64,000 nt of DNA from Bacillota bacterium (lineage in GTDB: Bacteria; Bacillota; Clostridia; Lachnospirales; Lachnospiraceae), in the NCBI GenBank assembly GCA_023395555.1, contig JAEWYQ010000051.1:232207-296206 (forward strand). Direction: 5' to 3'. How positions within the stretch are numbered: the stretch's first letter is position 1; each line of letters starts with the position of its first letter. This document shows positions 18,701 through 26,291 of this stretch, piece after piece. Below the pieces are notes generated by a model. The model was not told where the DNA came from and ran no database searches. It was given only the letters and a program-made list of their open reading frames with translations. Position numbers and translations under genes: made by a program.

Positions 18701-20029
18701 CTATCCTTCTATTATTGCTGTTACAATGGACTGTTCCGGAAGCACCTGGCAGAAAATTCTGTCCCCCAGCTCAAACGTAACCGGCAGCTCCTGTGAATTC
18801 CGGTTCATCATTACCAGCACTATGGACTGGTCACTGTTCTTAAAAGCCGTCATCTCCAGCCGGTCCGTATAATTGGTAAATCCAATTCTCCTGGCTCCGG
18901 GCCGGATATATTTGCTGAAATGCCCGATATAATCAAAGGACAGCTTTACATCCAGCTCGCCCGTCCGGGTATCAACCATAACAGGCGCATCGCAGTAATT
19001 GCCCACATGATTGGGTCCCCCCTTCTCGTCCAGAAAGATATTCCAATCAATGAAGCCGGTCATTCCCGCATTGAGATTTCCGATGATATCATGGGCATAC
19101 ATCTGGGCATTCTTCAGCTGATCCGTGCCGAAACGGCTGTATTCCACGCAGCCCTCGGTGAAAATCAGCTCTTTCCCGGGATAAGCCTCCCCAGTGAGCC
19201 GTATCGTATCAAAATGATCCCCCGAATACCAGTGGAAGGCCACCCCATCCACCATGGAATCCGTATCCTTATCAATAATATCCCTGGCACGCTCATACAG
19301 GCGTTCCTTGTTGTGATCCCAGATATTCAGCTTAATATGGGAGAGCCCCTTCTCCTGCAGGACCGGATAAAGGTAATCCCGCAGAAACTCCTTCTCCTCC
19401 TGTGCCGTGTAGATACAGGAATCCCAACTCTGTACTGCCGCCGGCTCGTTCTGTATGGTCAGCCGGCTCACCGGAAAGCCCTTTTTCTCATATTCTTCGA
19501 TATACCGGCAGATATACTCCGCCCATTGGCGGCGATACTCCGGCCTCAGCTTACCGCCCTCCGTCTTCTTGGAATTGGTCTTCATAAAAGCCGGCGGCGA
19601 CCAGGGGGTCAGCATCAGGTCAAATTCTCCTCCCGCCGTCTCTCTGGCTGCTCTCATCAAGGGAAAAAGATATTCCTCCTCCCGAGCAAGAGAAAAGCTT
19701 TCCATCCGGGTATCCTCCGGATCATCAATGGCGCTGTATACTCCAAGGGAAAAATCACAGCTGTCAATATGGCTTCGCATCAGCCGATAACCATTCCCTT
19801 CCCGGGAGAAATACAGCTCCAGTGCCTTCTTCCTGTTCTCCTCACTGAGCTTGGACCAGGCATAGCCCGAGGCCTCGGTAAAGGCTCCGCCAAAGCCCAG
19901 GAAGGTCTGGTATTCCAGCTCCGGATACACCATAACACTCTGCATCCCTCCGGCTCCCTCCATTAGCTCCATCTCCCGGAGATCCGTATTCTTCACCTGC
20001 TCCTTATATGTCGTGGTGATAATCTTCAT
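18701..20029 (-). CDS. GH30-family glycoside hydrolase, first tandem copy
   Basis: A 442-residue GH30 enzyme with the same landmarks as its neighbour: YQTFLGFGGAFTEASGYAW, LTPWSPPAFMKTN, acid/base Glu in LTIQNEPAAVQSWDSC, nucleophile Glu in LIFTEGCVEYS, and the shared IDWNIFLDEKGGPNHVG stretch. The two copies are alike over their full length, with long identical blocks in the catalytic half and more change in the last 50 residues, as expected for a tandem duplication that has begun to diverge. No signal peptide. The ATG at 20029 has GGAGG five bases upstream, so the longer start at 20041 is not needed. It lies about 40 bases after the large phosphorylase gene. Confidence 0.9.
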   Translation of the reverse strand: MKIITTTYKEQVKNTDLREMELMEGAGGMQSVMVYPELEYQTFLGFGGAFTEASGYAWSKLSEENRKKALELYFSREGNGYRLMRSHIDSCDFSLGVYSAIDDPEDTRMESFSLAREEEYLFPLMRAARETAGGEFDLMLTPWSPPAFMKTNSKKTEGGKLRPEYRRQWAEYICRYIEEYEKKGFPVSRLTIQNEPAAVQSWDSCIYTAQEEKEFLRDYLYPVLQEKGLSHIKLNIWDHNKERLYERARDIIDKDTDSMVDGVAFHWYSGDHFDTIRLTGEAYPGKELIFTEGCVEYSRFGTDQLKNAQMYAHDIIGNLNAGMTGFIDWNIFLDEKGGPNHVGNYCDAPVMVDTRTGELDVKLSFDYIGHFSKYIRPGARRIGFTNYTDRLEMTAFKNSDQSIVLVMMNRNSQELPVTFELGDRIFCQVLPEQSIVTAIIEG

Positions 20030-20071
20030 CTCTGCCTCCATACCGGCGCATCGCGCCAGATTTTATTCGAT

Positions 20072-23000
20072 TTATTCCAGATATATGGCTATCTCTCTTA
20101 TCTGACCGCTGCGAATCTGTTCCGCCCGGATACCGGGCACACAGCTCCCATGGATCACTTCCTTCGTATCCTCCAGCTCAATCCTCCTGACAACCGCAGC
20201 ATTCTGGCCAAAGGTCGCCCTGCGTCCCGGATTATGATAGGTCACCCTGCACCTGGAGAAAAGGGTGAAGGACGCACAGCCTTCCCCGTCAAACATCCAA
20301 TCTGCCAGCTTGGGCTCAAAATGCAGCTTCAGCTCTCCCTCTTCAAAGGTGAATATCCGGGAGCCCATGAACATCTCAATCCACATGCTTAAAGTCTCCG
20401 TAGTGGAACCCGTCAAGCGTGCCACATAACCACGGCCGTGAATGCCGGGATTGGGATTCTCACTGGAAGCCAGGAAGGAGGAATTCTCCAGAATACTCCT
20501 TCCGTACTCCGCCGGATCCCGGAACACTACCATGCCCGTGCGAATATCACGGTAGAACTCTTCACACAGACCGGCACGCAGCAGGGACAGCAAGTATTTA
20601 TATTCCATATGCAGGAAGACGCTTTCTCTCTCCAGCCACCCCGGAGTAAAGGCACGGATCCGCCCGTTCTCCATGGAAATATGCTCAATGGGAACGCTGG
20701 TCTTGTACATCCCCAGCTTCCTGTCATAAAGCTCGCTTTCCCGCACTCTCTGATACAGTTTTTCCGCCTCCCGCTTATCCTTCAAAGCCGGAAGCAGCTT
20801 TGCAGGCCCTTCCAGAAATGCCGGCAGGGGCTGTACTTCAAACTCCTTCACCACAGCCTTCGGCAGTCCGTAGCCGCTGATTACCGGCAGTCCGGACTCA
20901 TCCGGAACCGGTTCAAAGGAAACCGCACGATAGGTAAAATACGTCGGAACAATTCCGTTTCCATAGGTACAGGCCTTTTCAATCCCCTCCTCCACCTTCT
21001 TAAGGAAGGCTCCGAATACCTCTTCCAGTTCCTTCGTATTCCAGCTGCGGCAGCTGCCCTTAATCCCAAACCGGACCTCTTCCCGGAACTGCTCCCGCAG
21101 AGTCGTTACCCTGTCCCAGTAGGTGTGATCCGACCACCCGCTGTTCTTCGCCTCCTCCAGAAGCTGTGCCGTTCCCGACAGGAAGCTGCTGATCTCCTCC
21201 GGCAGCTCCAGCTCACCGTCCAGGGTTACATTGGCATGAAGGAAGGAGATCAGGCGCTTCATCTCCAGGGTCTCCGACATACCGCTGCCGAACAGACCCG
21301 GCAGTCCGTTCATGGCATCATTCCAGCCCGGCTTGCCGCCCTCCATTTCCACACCCATGCCATAGGGATCCAGGGAAGAGAATTTATTGACCGCCAGCGC
21401 AATCATCTTACCCATCAGGGTCGTTACGGCATAGTCCCCCTGCTTTGTCCTCAGCCAGTTGGTACCGTTCTTTTGAAATCCTTCCCGGTTCATCTTCTCT
21501 TCATCATGAACCAGGGCACCGTACTGCCTTACTTCATTCTTCTTCGTAATAACGTACTTCTCACTGCGGGGAAGCACTCTGGCGGGACTGTCATAGAAGC
21601 GATAGCTTCCGTCCCTAAAAAGAAGCTGCTGCTTCTTCTCCGGGAAGATGGACAGGTAGCTATCCACCAGATCCATGTTATAATCCCAGTGGTCACTCCA
21701 ATACCCTTCTCCAAAACCTGCCTCAATATTCTGGACACTGGCCGCAAGAAGTCTTTCCAAAAGCTCGTCCTCATCGCATTCCAGAAGGATATTGTGTCTG
21801 GCAATACAATTGGATATCTGTCCCGGCGTAAAGGGCTGGTCAAGAATTTTCCACAGCTTCTCTGTCCCCTCTCCCTTTAACAGCTCCCGGATCTCTTCCC
21901 GGCGCTCCGGCTCCAGCCGAAAGGTGGAGGGACGCACCTCCAGGGGGTTATAACCGTCAATCTGTATTAATTCAAAGAATGTCTTAACATTAAAATCTTC
22001 TATCTCATTATGGAAGAACACATCATTTCTGCGGTTCTGGCTTACATCCCGGAAGTTTCCATTTCCCTGGGAATAATATTCACCGGCAATGGAGAAGAAA
22101 TTATAATCCCTCTCCGGATCACCATGCTTCCTGCTGAACAGGTGCACTACGGATTTTTTCCCGTCTCTGTCAAAAACAAAGGGATAGCCTCCCCGAAGAA
22201 AATTGTCCAGATAATTTTGCTCCATATACTGGTCGAATACCGGCACTCCGGAGCGGGTTCTGATGTCGGCCGTCATCTGGTCTGCCAGCTCATCCGCCAT
22301 GGCTTCATTTTTCACAATAAAGTCTCCGGCACAGAACTCCGGCAGCTTCGAATTCAATTGCCCGATGCTTCCTGCAAATCCCGTCAGGGAATGGAACCCT
22401 CCAACCTCCCCTTCGTTCAGTGTAAGACAGATGGGGGTAAATCCGCAGGGAACCTTGTTGTAAAAGCATTGTTCCGTCTGAACCAGCTCTTCCAGGGAAT
22501 GCTTCAGGAAAGCGACAGGCTCTACCAGAGAGGTATCATAATCAAAGATGGCCTCCGCATCATAGATTACCGGCATTACCCTGCCCTCATGAATTCCGGC
22601 ATAGTAATAACCGCCCTCTACCTCGGATACCTCCGCCGAATCGTCACTGGAGGCACGCATAGTATAGTAAGGAGCCTTCTGCTCCAGATTCTTAATCTCC
22701 GTCCAGCTTTTGAAAAGGTTGGACATCTCCTTATACTGCCCATTGGCAATTCCGTAGGGGATGATCCGCGGCAGACCGTCGAGAATCTCCAGCCGTTTCT
22801 CCTCCCGGTCCAGATTCTCCAGCTCAACCTTTCTCACCAGAGCCCCGATGCTGTTGCCAGGCAATACAAAATACTTGACCCGGATCCGGAGTCCGTATTC
22901 CCGGTTCTCTTCCTCAATCCAGAAACTGTTCTTACGGATATAAAAGTTCCTCTCCGCCCCGGTATGATATCCCCGGAAGGGCTCAAAAAACTTCCCGTTG

Positions 23001-23251
23001 CATTTGATAAATGTACGGTATCCCTTAATCGATGTATTCTCATATGCGGTATTCGCCGGATTAAACTCCATGATCGCATTGCTTTTATTATGGATGCCAA
23101 AGCTGTTCACACCCTGTCCCCGATTCGTATAATACACCCACAGGGGAATTCCCTTTTTTCCCGCCAGTCCGGGGAGAAAGCTGGAGAATGCCGGCAGTTC
23201 GTCATAGTCCGCTATCTTATATACATCATCTGTTAATTGATACTTGCTCAT
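20072..23251 (-). CDS. Large glycoside phosphorylase, GH94/GH149/GH161 superfamily
   Basis: A 1059-residue cytoplasmic enzyme. Residues such as FGIHNKSNAIMEFNPANTAY near the start, the block GMGVEMEGGKPGWNDAMNGL with its likely catalytic Asp, and LTGSTTETLSMWIEMFMG near the C-terminus fit the long phosphorylases related to cellobiose phosphorylase, which act on beta-gluco-oligosaccharides. The length exceeds ordinary GH94 (about 800) and resembles the 1,2-beta-oligoglucan phosphorylase group and the GH149/GH161 beta-1,3-glucan phosphorylases. With a GH16 laminarinase and a second phosphorylase in the same locus, a beta-1,3-oligoglucan phosphorylase is the preferred inference. GGAGG precedes the ATG at 23251. 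It is the first gene after the LacI regulator and the hairpin/TATAAT elements. Confidence 0.8.
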   Translation of the reverse strand: MSKYQLTDDVYKIADYDELPAFSSFLPGLAGKKGIPLWVYYTNRGQGVNSFGIHNKSNAIMEFNPANTAYENTSIKGYRTFIKCNGKFFEPFRGYHTGAERNFYIRKNSFWIEEENREYGLRIRVKYFVLPGNSIGALVRKVELENLDREEKRLEILDGLPRIIPYGIANGQYKEMSNLFKSWTEIKNLEQKAPYYTMRASSDDSAEVSEVEGGYYYAGIHEGRVMPVIYDAEAIFDYDTSLVEPVAFLKHSLEELVQTEQCFYNKVPCGFTPICLTLNEGEVGGFHSLTGFAGSIGQLNSKLPEFCAGDFIVKNEAMADELADQMTADIRTRSGVPVFDQYMEQNYLDNFLRGGYPFVFDRDGKKSVVHLFSRKHGDPERDYNFFSIAGEYYSQGNGNFRDVSQNRRNDVFFHNEIEDFNVKTFFELIQIDGYNPLEVRPSTFRLEPERREEIRELLKGEGTEKLWKILDQPFTPGQISNCIARHNILLECDEDELLERLLAASVQNIEAGFGEGYWSDHWDYNMDLVDSYLSIFPEKKQQLLFRDGSYRFYDSPARVLPRSEKYVITKKNEVRQYGALVHDEEKMNREGFQKNGTNWLRTKQGDYAVTTLMGKMIALAVNKFSSLDPYGMGVEMEGGKPGWNDAMNGLPGLFGSGMSETLEMKRLISFLHANVTLDGELELPEEISSFLSGTAQLLEEAKNSGWSDHTYWDRVTTLREQFREEVRFGIKGSCRSWNTKELEEVFGAFLKKVEEGIEKACTYGNGIVPTYFTYRAVSFEPVPDESGLPVISGYGLPKAVVKEFEVQPLPAFLEGPAKLLPALKDKREAEKLYQRVRESELYDRKLGMYKTSVPIEHISMENGRIRAFTPGWLERESVFLHMEYKYLLSLLRAGLCEEFYRDIRTGMVVFRDPAEYGRSILENSSFLASSENPNPGIHGRGYVARLTGSTTETLSMWIEMFMGSRIFTFEEGELKLHFEPKLADWMFDGEGCASFTLFSRCRVTYHNPGRRATFGQNAAVVRRIELEDTKEVIHGSCVPGIRAEQIRSGQIREIAIYLE

Positions 23252-23287
23252 TCCAACCTCCATCTGCCGCCCTCACGGCATATCAAT

Positions 23288-23319
23288 ATTATATCATGAA
23301 CAAAGAACATGTTCATGAT
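23288..23319 (-). promoter_or_regulatory. Hairpin-plus-TATAAT unit upstream of the large phosphorylase
   Basis: Inverted arms ATCATGAAC (23293-23301) and GTTCATGAT (23311-23319) are followed on the minus strand by TATAAT (23293-23288), about 37 bases before the start codon. An inner GAACATGTTC palindrome is present. The unit could be a promoter with an overlapping operator for the neighbouring LacI protein. There is no convincing -35 box. Confidence 0.5.
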
Positions 23320-23333
23320 CTCCAGCTCCGATC

Positions 23334-23362
23334 ACATGATAACGAGCAAGCTCGTATCATGT
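23334..23362. repeat. Inverted repeat between the two ATCATGAA units
   Basis: ACATGATAACGAGC and GCTCGTATCATGT pair around AA with one bulged base. It shares the CATGAT core with the flanking units but has no TATAAT beside it. Confidence 0.6.
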
Positions 23363-23375
23363 TCACTACGCATTC

Positions 23376-23407
23376 ATTATATCATGAACCAGAACCGGGT
23401 TCATGAT
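23376..23407 (-). repeat. Second hairpin-plus-TATAAT unit
   Basis: Arms ATCATGAACC (23381-23390) and GGTTCATGAT (23398-23407) with TATAAT on the minus strand at 23381-23376. The layout is the same as the units at 23288 and 24581, only the loop differs. Confidence 0.6.
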
Positions 23408-23409
23408 CC

Positions 23410-23490
23410 TGTTACTCCAATCGGAAATTGCAAGCAGGCTTGCTGTGCGAATGTTCTTCTCGCACTATCCTCATTCCGTTTTCATTATAT
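23410..23490 (-). repeat. Intergenic repeat copy overlapping the lacI stop codon
   Basis: On the minus strand this begins TATAATGAAAACGGAATGAG and continues with GTGCG-N11-CGCAC and a GCAAGC hairpin. The same order with close wording occurs at 24505-24586. The lacI stop codon (23485-23487) lies in the TATAATGA start of the repeat, so the repeat supplies the last codons and the stop. Confidence 0.5.
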
Positions 23491-24483
23491 CCTGACAATG
23501 CAGGTATCCCTAACCACCAGGGTGGGAGATAGTCTCGTCACGCTTCCCTTGCATTTGTCCCCCTCTTCAATTAAGCGCAGCAGCTCCGCCGCACTTACAT
23601 TGCCCAGCTCCGTCACCGGACTGTGAATGGTGGTCAGCGCCGGTTTATAATAAGAGGACAGCATGACATCGTCAAAGCCAATGACGCACACATCCTCCGG
23701 CACCCTGTAACCGCTCTCCATCAGAGCCCGGATACAGCCCCAGGCCATCTCATCATTGGCACAGAAGAATGCATCCGGCGGTGTAATCCCCTTTAACAGC
23801 AGAACCCGCATCTCACTGTAGGCAACCGCTTCTTCAAAATAGCCCTTTAAAATCAAATTTTCCTCCACCGGGAAGCTGTACTTCTCCATTGTATCTATAT
23901 AGGCCTGATATCTGGCCGCATCATCAAAATTATCAATTCCGTGGATATAGCCAATCTTCCTGTGCCCTTGCTTGATCAGATACTCCATGGCAAGCGCGGC
24001 ACCTCCGTAGCTGTTGATTACTACGCTGGACATCCGGCTGCCGCTGTATTCCCTGTCAATGAATACGACGGGCATCTCGGTAACGGCTATTCTCTCCACA
24101 TATTCATTATGCAGACTCTCGTTGAAAACGATGGCCCCCTCAACCCCCGAGGAAATGATCATGCTGTAAATCTCGTCACTGGTATTCTCATTGCTGATAT
24201 AGATATTAAGCATATATCCCTTCTGCTTACACTGTATATGGACCGCCTGGATCAGCATCCGGTAGAAGTCACCCTGGATGCTGGAAAGAAACAGACCTAT
24301 GGTATTCTTTTTATTCGACTTCAAAAACTTGGCATTCATATTCGGTACATACTTCAGCTTCTCCACCGCCTCCAGTACCTTCTGCTTCTTCTCGTCACTA
24401 ACGATATCAACATTATTTAATACATTTGATACGGTTGAGATTGCCACCCCGGCTTCCTTTGCTACATCCTTAATCGTCACCAT
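23485..24483 (-). CDS. LacI-family transcriptional regulator
   Basis: A 332-residue repressor-type protein: N-terminal LacI helix-turn-helix (VTIKDVAKEAGVAISTVSNV), hinge helix near residues 47-56, and a periplasmic-binding-like sensor domain (FFCANDEMAWGCIRALMESG, DVCVIGFDDVMLSSYYKP, LTTIHSPVTELG). It probably binds a sugar derived from the glucan and controls the adjacent operon that begins with the large phosphorylase. AGGAG precedes the ATG. The hairpin/TATAAT units lie both upstream of this gene and between it and the phosphorylase, so autoregulation is likely. The C-terminal end runs into an intergenic repeat. Confidence 0.92.
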   Translation of the reverse strand: MVTIKDVAKEAGVAISTVSNVLNNVDIVSDEKKQKVLEAVEKLKYVPNMNAKFLKSNKKNTIGLFLSSIQGDFYRMLIQAVHIQCKQKGYMLNIYISNENTSDEIYSMIISSGVEGAIVFNESLHNEYVERIAVTEMPVVFIDREYSGSRMSSVVINSYGGAALAMEYLIKQGHRKIGYIHGIDNFDDAARYQAYIDTMEKYSFPVEENLILKGYFEEAVAYSEMRVLLLKGITPPDAFFCANDEMAWGCIRALMESGYRVPEDVCVIGFDDVMLSSYYKPALTTIHSPVTELGNVSAAELLRLIEEGDKCKGSVTRLSPTLVVRDTCIVRI

Positions 24484-24504
24484 CTGTTTCTCACTCCTGA
24501 TCTT

Positions 24505-24586
24505 CTCCTAATTCACGGGCAAGCCCGCCGTGCGGGCGTTCTCCGCGCACTGCTCACTGCGCATTCCTTATTCCGCTTTTATTATA
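24505..24586 (-). repeat. Intergenic repeat copy in the lacI leader
   Basis: On the minus strand it starts TATAATAAAAGCGGAATAAG, differing at three places in 22 bases from the copy at 23410-23490, and continues with the same GTGCG-N11-CGCAC hairpin and a GCGGGCTTGCC segment. It lies between the hairpin/TATAAT unit and the lacI ribosome site. Confidence 0.5.
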
Positions 24587-24611
24587 TCATGAATAAAAGG
24601 CTATTCATGAT
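24581..24611 (-). promoter_or_regulatory. Third hairpin-plus-TATAAT unit, upstream of lacI
   Basis: Arms ATCATGAATA (24586-24595) and TATTCATGAT (24602-24611) followed on the minus strand by TATAAT (24586-24581), about 98 bases before the lacI start. Same layout as the units at 23288 and 23376. Confidence 0.5.
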
Positions 24612-24629
24612 CTTGTTGCTCTCATTATA

Positions 24630-24960
24630 TAATAGAACCTATTGGATATCAACAATAAAAACATTTTTATTTAATTCTTTTATGCATTTTAAACATAATG
24701 CTGCCAATATAATCAAAATAATTATTATTTTTAAATTAATTTCGCAATAAATTACGCTGAAACATTCAACTTTTTCCACTTATTGTAATAATATCTTGAA
24801 AATACGATTAGAAACGTTTTTTGTACGGTTTGTTCTATGTTTTGTCATAATAAGTAAACTTATAAATTTTTTTCTTATTTTTTGGCGCATTTTCTCTTTT
24901 TAGACATAAGATATAGTAGGATTCAGAGAAAAATATAAAAATCCTGAAAATAATTAAAGG
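24630..24960 (+). other. AT-rich intergenic region upstream of the Cys-rich genes
   Basis: About 330 bases of very AT-rich sequence with T-tracts and no coding signal. CATAAGATA at 24905-24913 resembles the -10 box of mother-cell sporulation sigma factors (CATANNNTA), but no matching -35 box was found. The ribosome site AAAGGAGG follows at about 24956-24963. Confidence 0.35.
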
Positions 24961-24970
24961 AGGAATTATT

Positions 24971-25252
24971 ATGTGTATAGATGAACTGTACCGCTGTATC
25001 GGCCAGACAGTTACTATTTTTACAGCCAGCGGCGGGGCATCCGGATGCGGCTTTACCGGTGTACTGACCTATGTCAGTCCGCAATTTGTAACCCTGGTGA
25101 ACCAGTTTGGGGCTCCGCCGTCCAATCCCTTGAGTGAAGCCGTGTGCTGCCGGGGGAATTCCGGCTGCGCCGAGGATTCCGGCCGCAGATCCGGCTCGGC
25201 ATGCGACATCCCTACCAATATGATCGCCGGTTTCTGCCACAGTGCATGCTAA
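24971..25252 (+). CDS. Cys-rich protein with Sm-like domain, copy 1 (unknown function)
   Basis: A 93-residue protein of unknown function. The N-terminal half reads IGQTVTIFTASGG, GCGFTGVLTYV, then VTLVN, a strand pattern like Sm/LSm-type or DUF2642-type small beta-barrels; this fold is inferred. Then follow PPSNPLSEAVCC, a Cys/Gly/Ser-rich stretch, and ACDIPTNMIAGFCHSAC. Seven Cys in 93 residues is high for a cytoplasmic anaerobe protein. There is no signal peptide. The next gene encodes a longer paralogue. Such Cys-rich small proteins are often spore coat or exosporium components, and the genome is that of a sporulator, but no direct evidence places it there. AAAGGAGGAATTATT precedes the ATG. 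Confidence 0.8.
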   Translation: MCIDELYRCIGQTVTIFTASGGASGCGFTGVLTYVSPQFVTLVNQFGAPPSNPLSEAVCCRGNSGCAEDSGRRSGSACDIPTNMIAGFCHSAC

Positions 25253-25307
25253 TCCGGATAAACCGGTTTATATGATCGTATCAGATAATTTGAAAGGAGA
25301 AATAACT

Positions 25308-25781
25308 ATGTCATGCATATCAAATAGCAGCAACAGCAACTGCAGCAGTAACTGCGGCAGTAACAATAGCTGCAATAGCAACAACAATAACAACGGCCGC
25401 TGCGGCAGCGGCGGTAACAGCAATAGCGGCAGCCTCTACGGCAAGAACCGCGGGCCCAGCTTTCTTGAAAACGCACAAGATTATATCGGAGAGACTGTTA
25501 CTGTTTTCACTTCCAGCGGCGGAGCCGCCGGCTGCGGCTTTACCGGTGTTCTCATCTCGGTAAATCAATCCTGCCTGCGCCTCGTTACAGGGCAGGGAGC
25601 TGCACCGTCCAATCCCCTTGCCGAGAATGTCTGCTGCAACATGTCCGACGATTATTCCTGCAGGGATTCCTACGGAGATTCCTGCGGCGGAGGAGGAAAA
25701 CGTCCTCCTTGTCGTCCCTCAGGTTCTGTCTGCTATATACCGATTGATCACATTGTAGCCTTCTGCCACAATGCCTTATAG
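25308..25781 (+). CDS. Cys-rich protein with Sm-like domain, copy 2, with Ser/Asn/Cys-rich head
   Basis: A 157-residue paralogue of the preceding protein. It has an added N-terminal low-complexity head of Ser, Asn, Gly and Cys (about residues 1-45), then IGETVTVFTSSGG, GCGFTGVLISV, LRLVTGQG, PSNPLAENVCC, a second Cys/Gly/Asp-rich stretch, and the closing VCYIPIDHIVAFCHNAL. The shared frame (TVT.FT.SGG, GCGFTGVL, PSNPL.E.VCC, IP...I..FCH) defines a family. The Ser/Asn/Cys head resembles disordered or cross-linking segments of spore surface proteins; function is unknown. AAAGGAG sits before ATG 25308, so the in-frame upstream ATG at 25242, which overlaps copy 1, is not used. The genes are 55 bases apart and end at one terminator. 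Confidence 0.8.
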   Translation: MSCISNSSNSNCSSNCGSNNSCNSNNNNNGRCGSGGNSNSGSLYGKNRGPSFLENAQDYIGETVTVFTSSGGAAGCGFTGVLISVNQSCLRLVTGQGAAPSNPLAENVCCNMSDDYSCRDSYGDSCGGGGKRPPCRPSGSVCYIPIDHIVAFCHNAL

Positions 25782-25802
25782 CAGTTCCCTGTTATAAAAT
25801 AC

Positions 25803-25856
25803 AAAAGCTCCTGTAACCGGGATGTCACTCCGTCCCGGTTACAGGAGCTTTATTAT
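25803..25856. terminator. Bidirectional terminator after the Cys-rich pair
   Basis: Perfect 19-bp arms at 25804-25822 and 25833-25851 starting AAAGCTCC and ending GGAGCTTT, followed by TATTATT. It serves the convergent cytochrome b5-like gene as well. Confidence 0.9.
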
Positions 25857-25866
25857 TGGGGAGCAC

Positions 25867-26106
25867 CTATTCCATCACCCCAACCCTGGGTACCTCGTTC
25901 AGCCGCTCCATAATCCCCTGATGGCACCTCATGAAGGCAGCGCTTAAATCCTTTCCGGCACTTAATCCAAAATGGTTTCCTCCTGCCCAGCGAGCCAGGG
26001 AACTGACATCATATACAATGCCCTCCACGGCAACATAAGCCGGTCTCCCATCCTTCCCGTCATAAAAGCTAAGCTCCTCCGGCGTAAAATTTTTTATTTC
26101 ATTCAT
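25867..26106 (-). CDS. Cytochrome b5-like heme/steroid-binding domain protein
   Basis: A 79-residue stand-alone cytochrome b5-like domain: FTPEELSFYDGKDGRPAYVA, GIVYDVSSLARWAGGNHF, then LSAAFMRCHQ. The order FYDG, PAYVAVEGIVYDVS and W.GG.HF is the signature of the soluble bacterial group that binds heme or a hydrophobic ligand; its biological role is unknown. No membrane segment or signal peptide. GGAGG lies five bases before the ATG at 26106, so the longer reading to 26136 is unlikely. It is monocistronic and convergent with the Cys-rich genes. Confidence 0.85.
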   Translation of the reverse strand: MNEIKNFTPEELSFYDGKDGRPAYVAVEGIVYDVSSLARWAGGNHFGLSAGKDLSAAFMRCHQGIMERLNEVPRVGVME

Positions 26107-26291
26107 CGCTTCCTCCGCCGCTTTGCTGCTACGCATGTATTTAATAATCTATATCCCTTTCACCCCGAAATTATACCCTCTTCTTGGCAATATTCCGAAT
26201 GCATGCCAGACTCTTCCCGTGATAACATCACAGAAACTTTTCCTTTTCTGTGTTATAATTAATTTATTATAAACCAATCTGAGAGAAAGGC

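Noticed and set aside
20438..21880. Plus-strand reading frame of 480 codons
   Set aside because: Also antisense to the phosphorylase gene; Pro/Leu/Gln/Arg-rich translation typical of a shadow frame.
22010..23236. Long plus-strand reading frame of about 400 codons opposite the large phosphorylase gene
   Set aside because: It is an antisense shadow with no ribosome site and low-complexity composition; the minus-strand frame has clear family motifs.
23264..24620. CRISPR-like repeats around lacI
   Set aside because: The repeated units are palindromic, unequally spaced and tied to TATAAT boxes, with no regular spacers or cas genes.
24780..24830. Catabolite-response (cre) site near AAACGTTTT
   Set aside because: The flanking bases do not fit the TGWNAN-N-NTNWCA pattern, and it lies upstream of the Cys-rich genes rather than a sugar operon.
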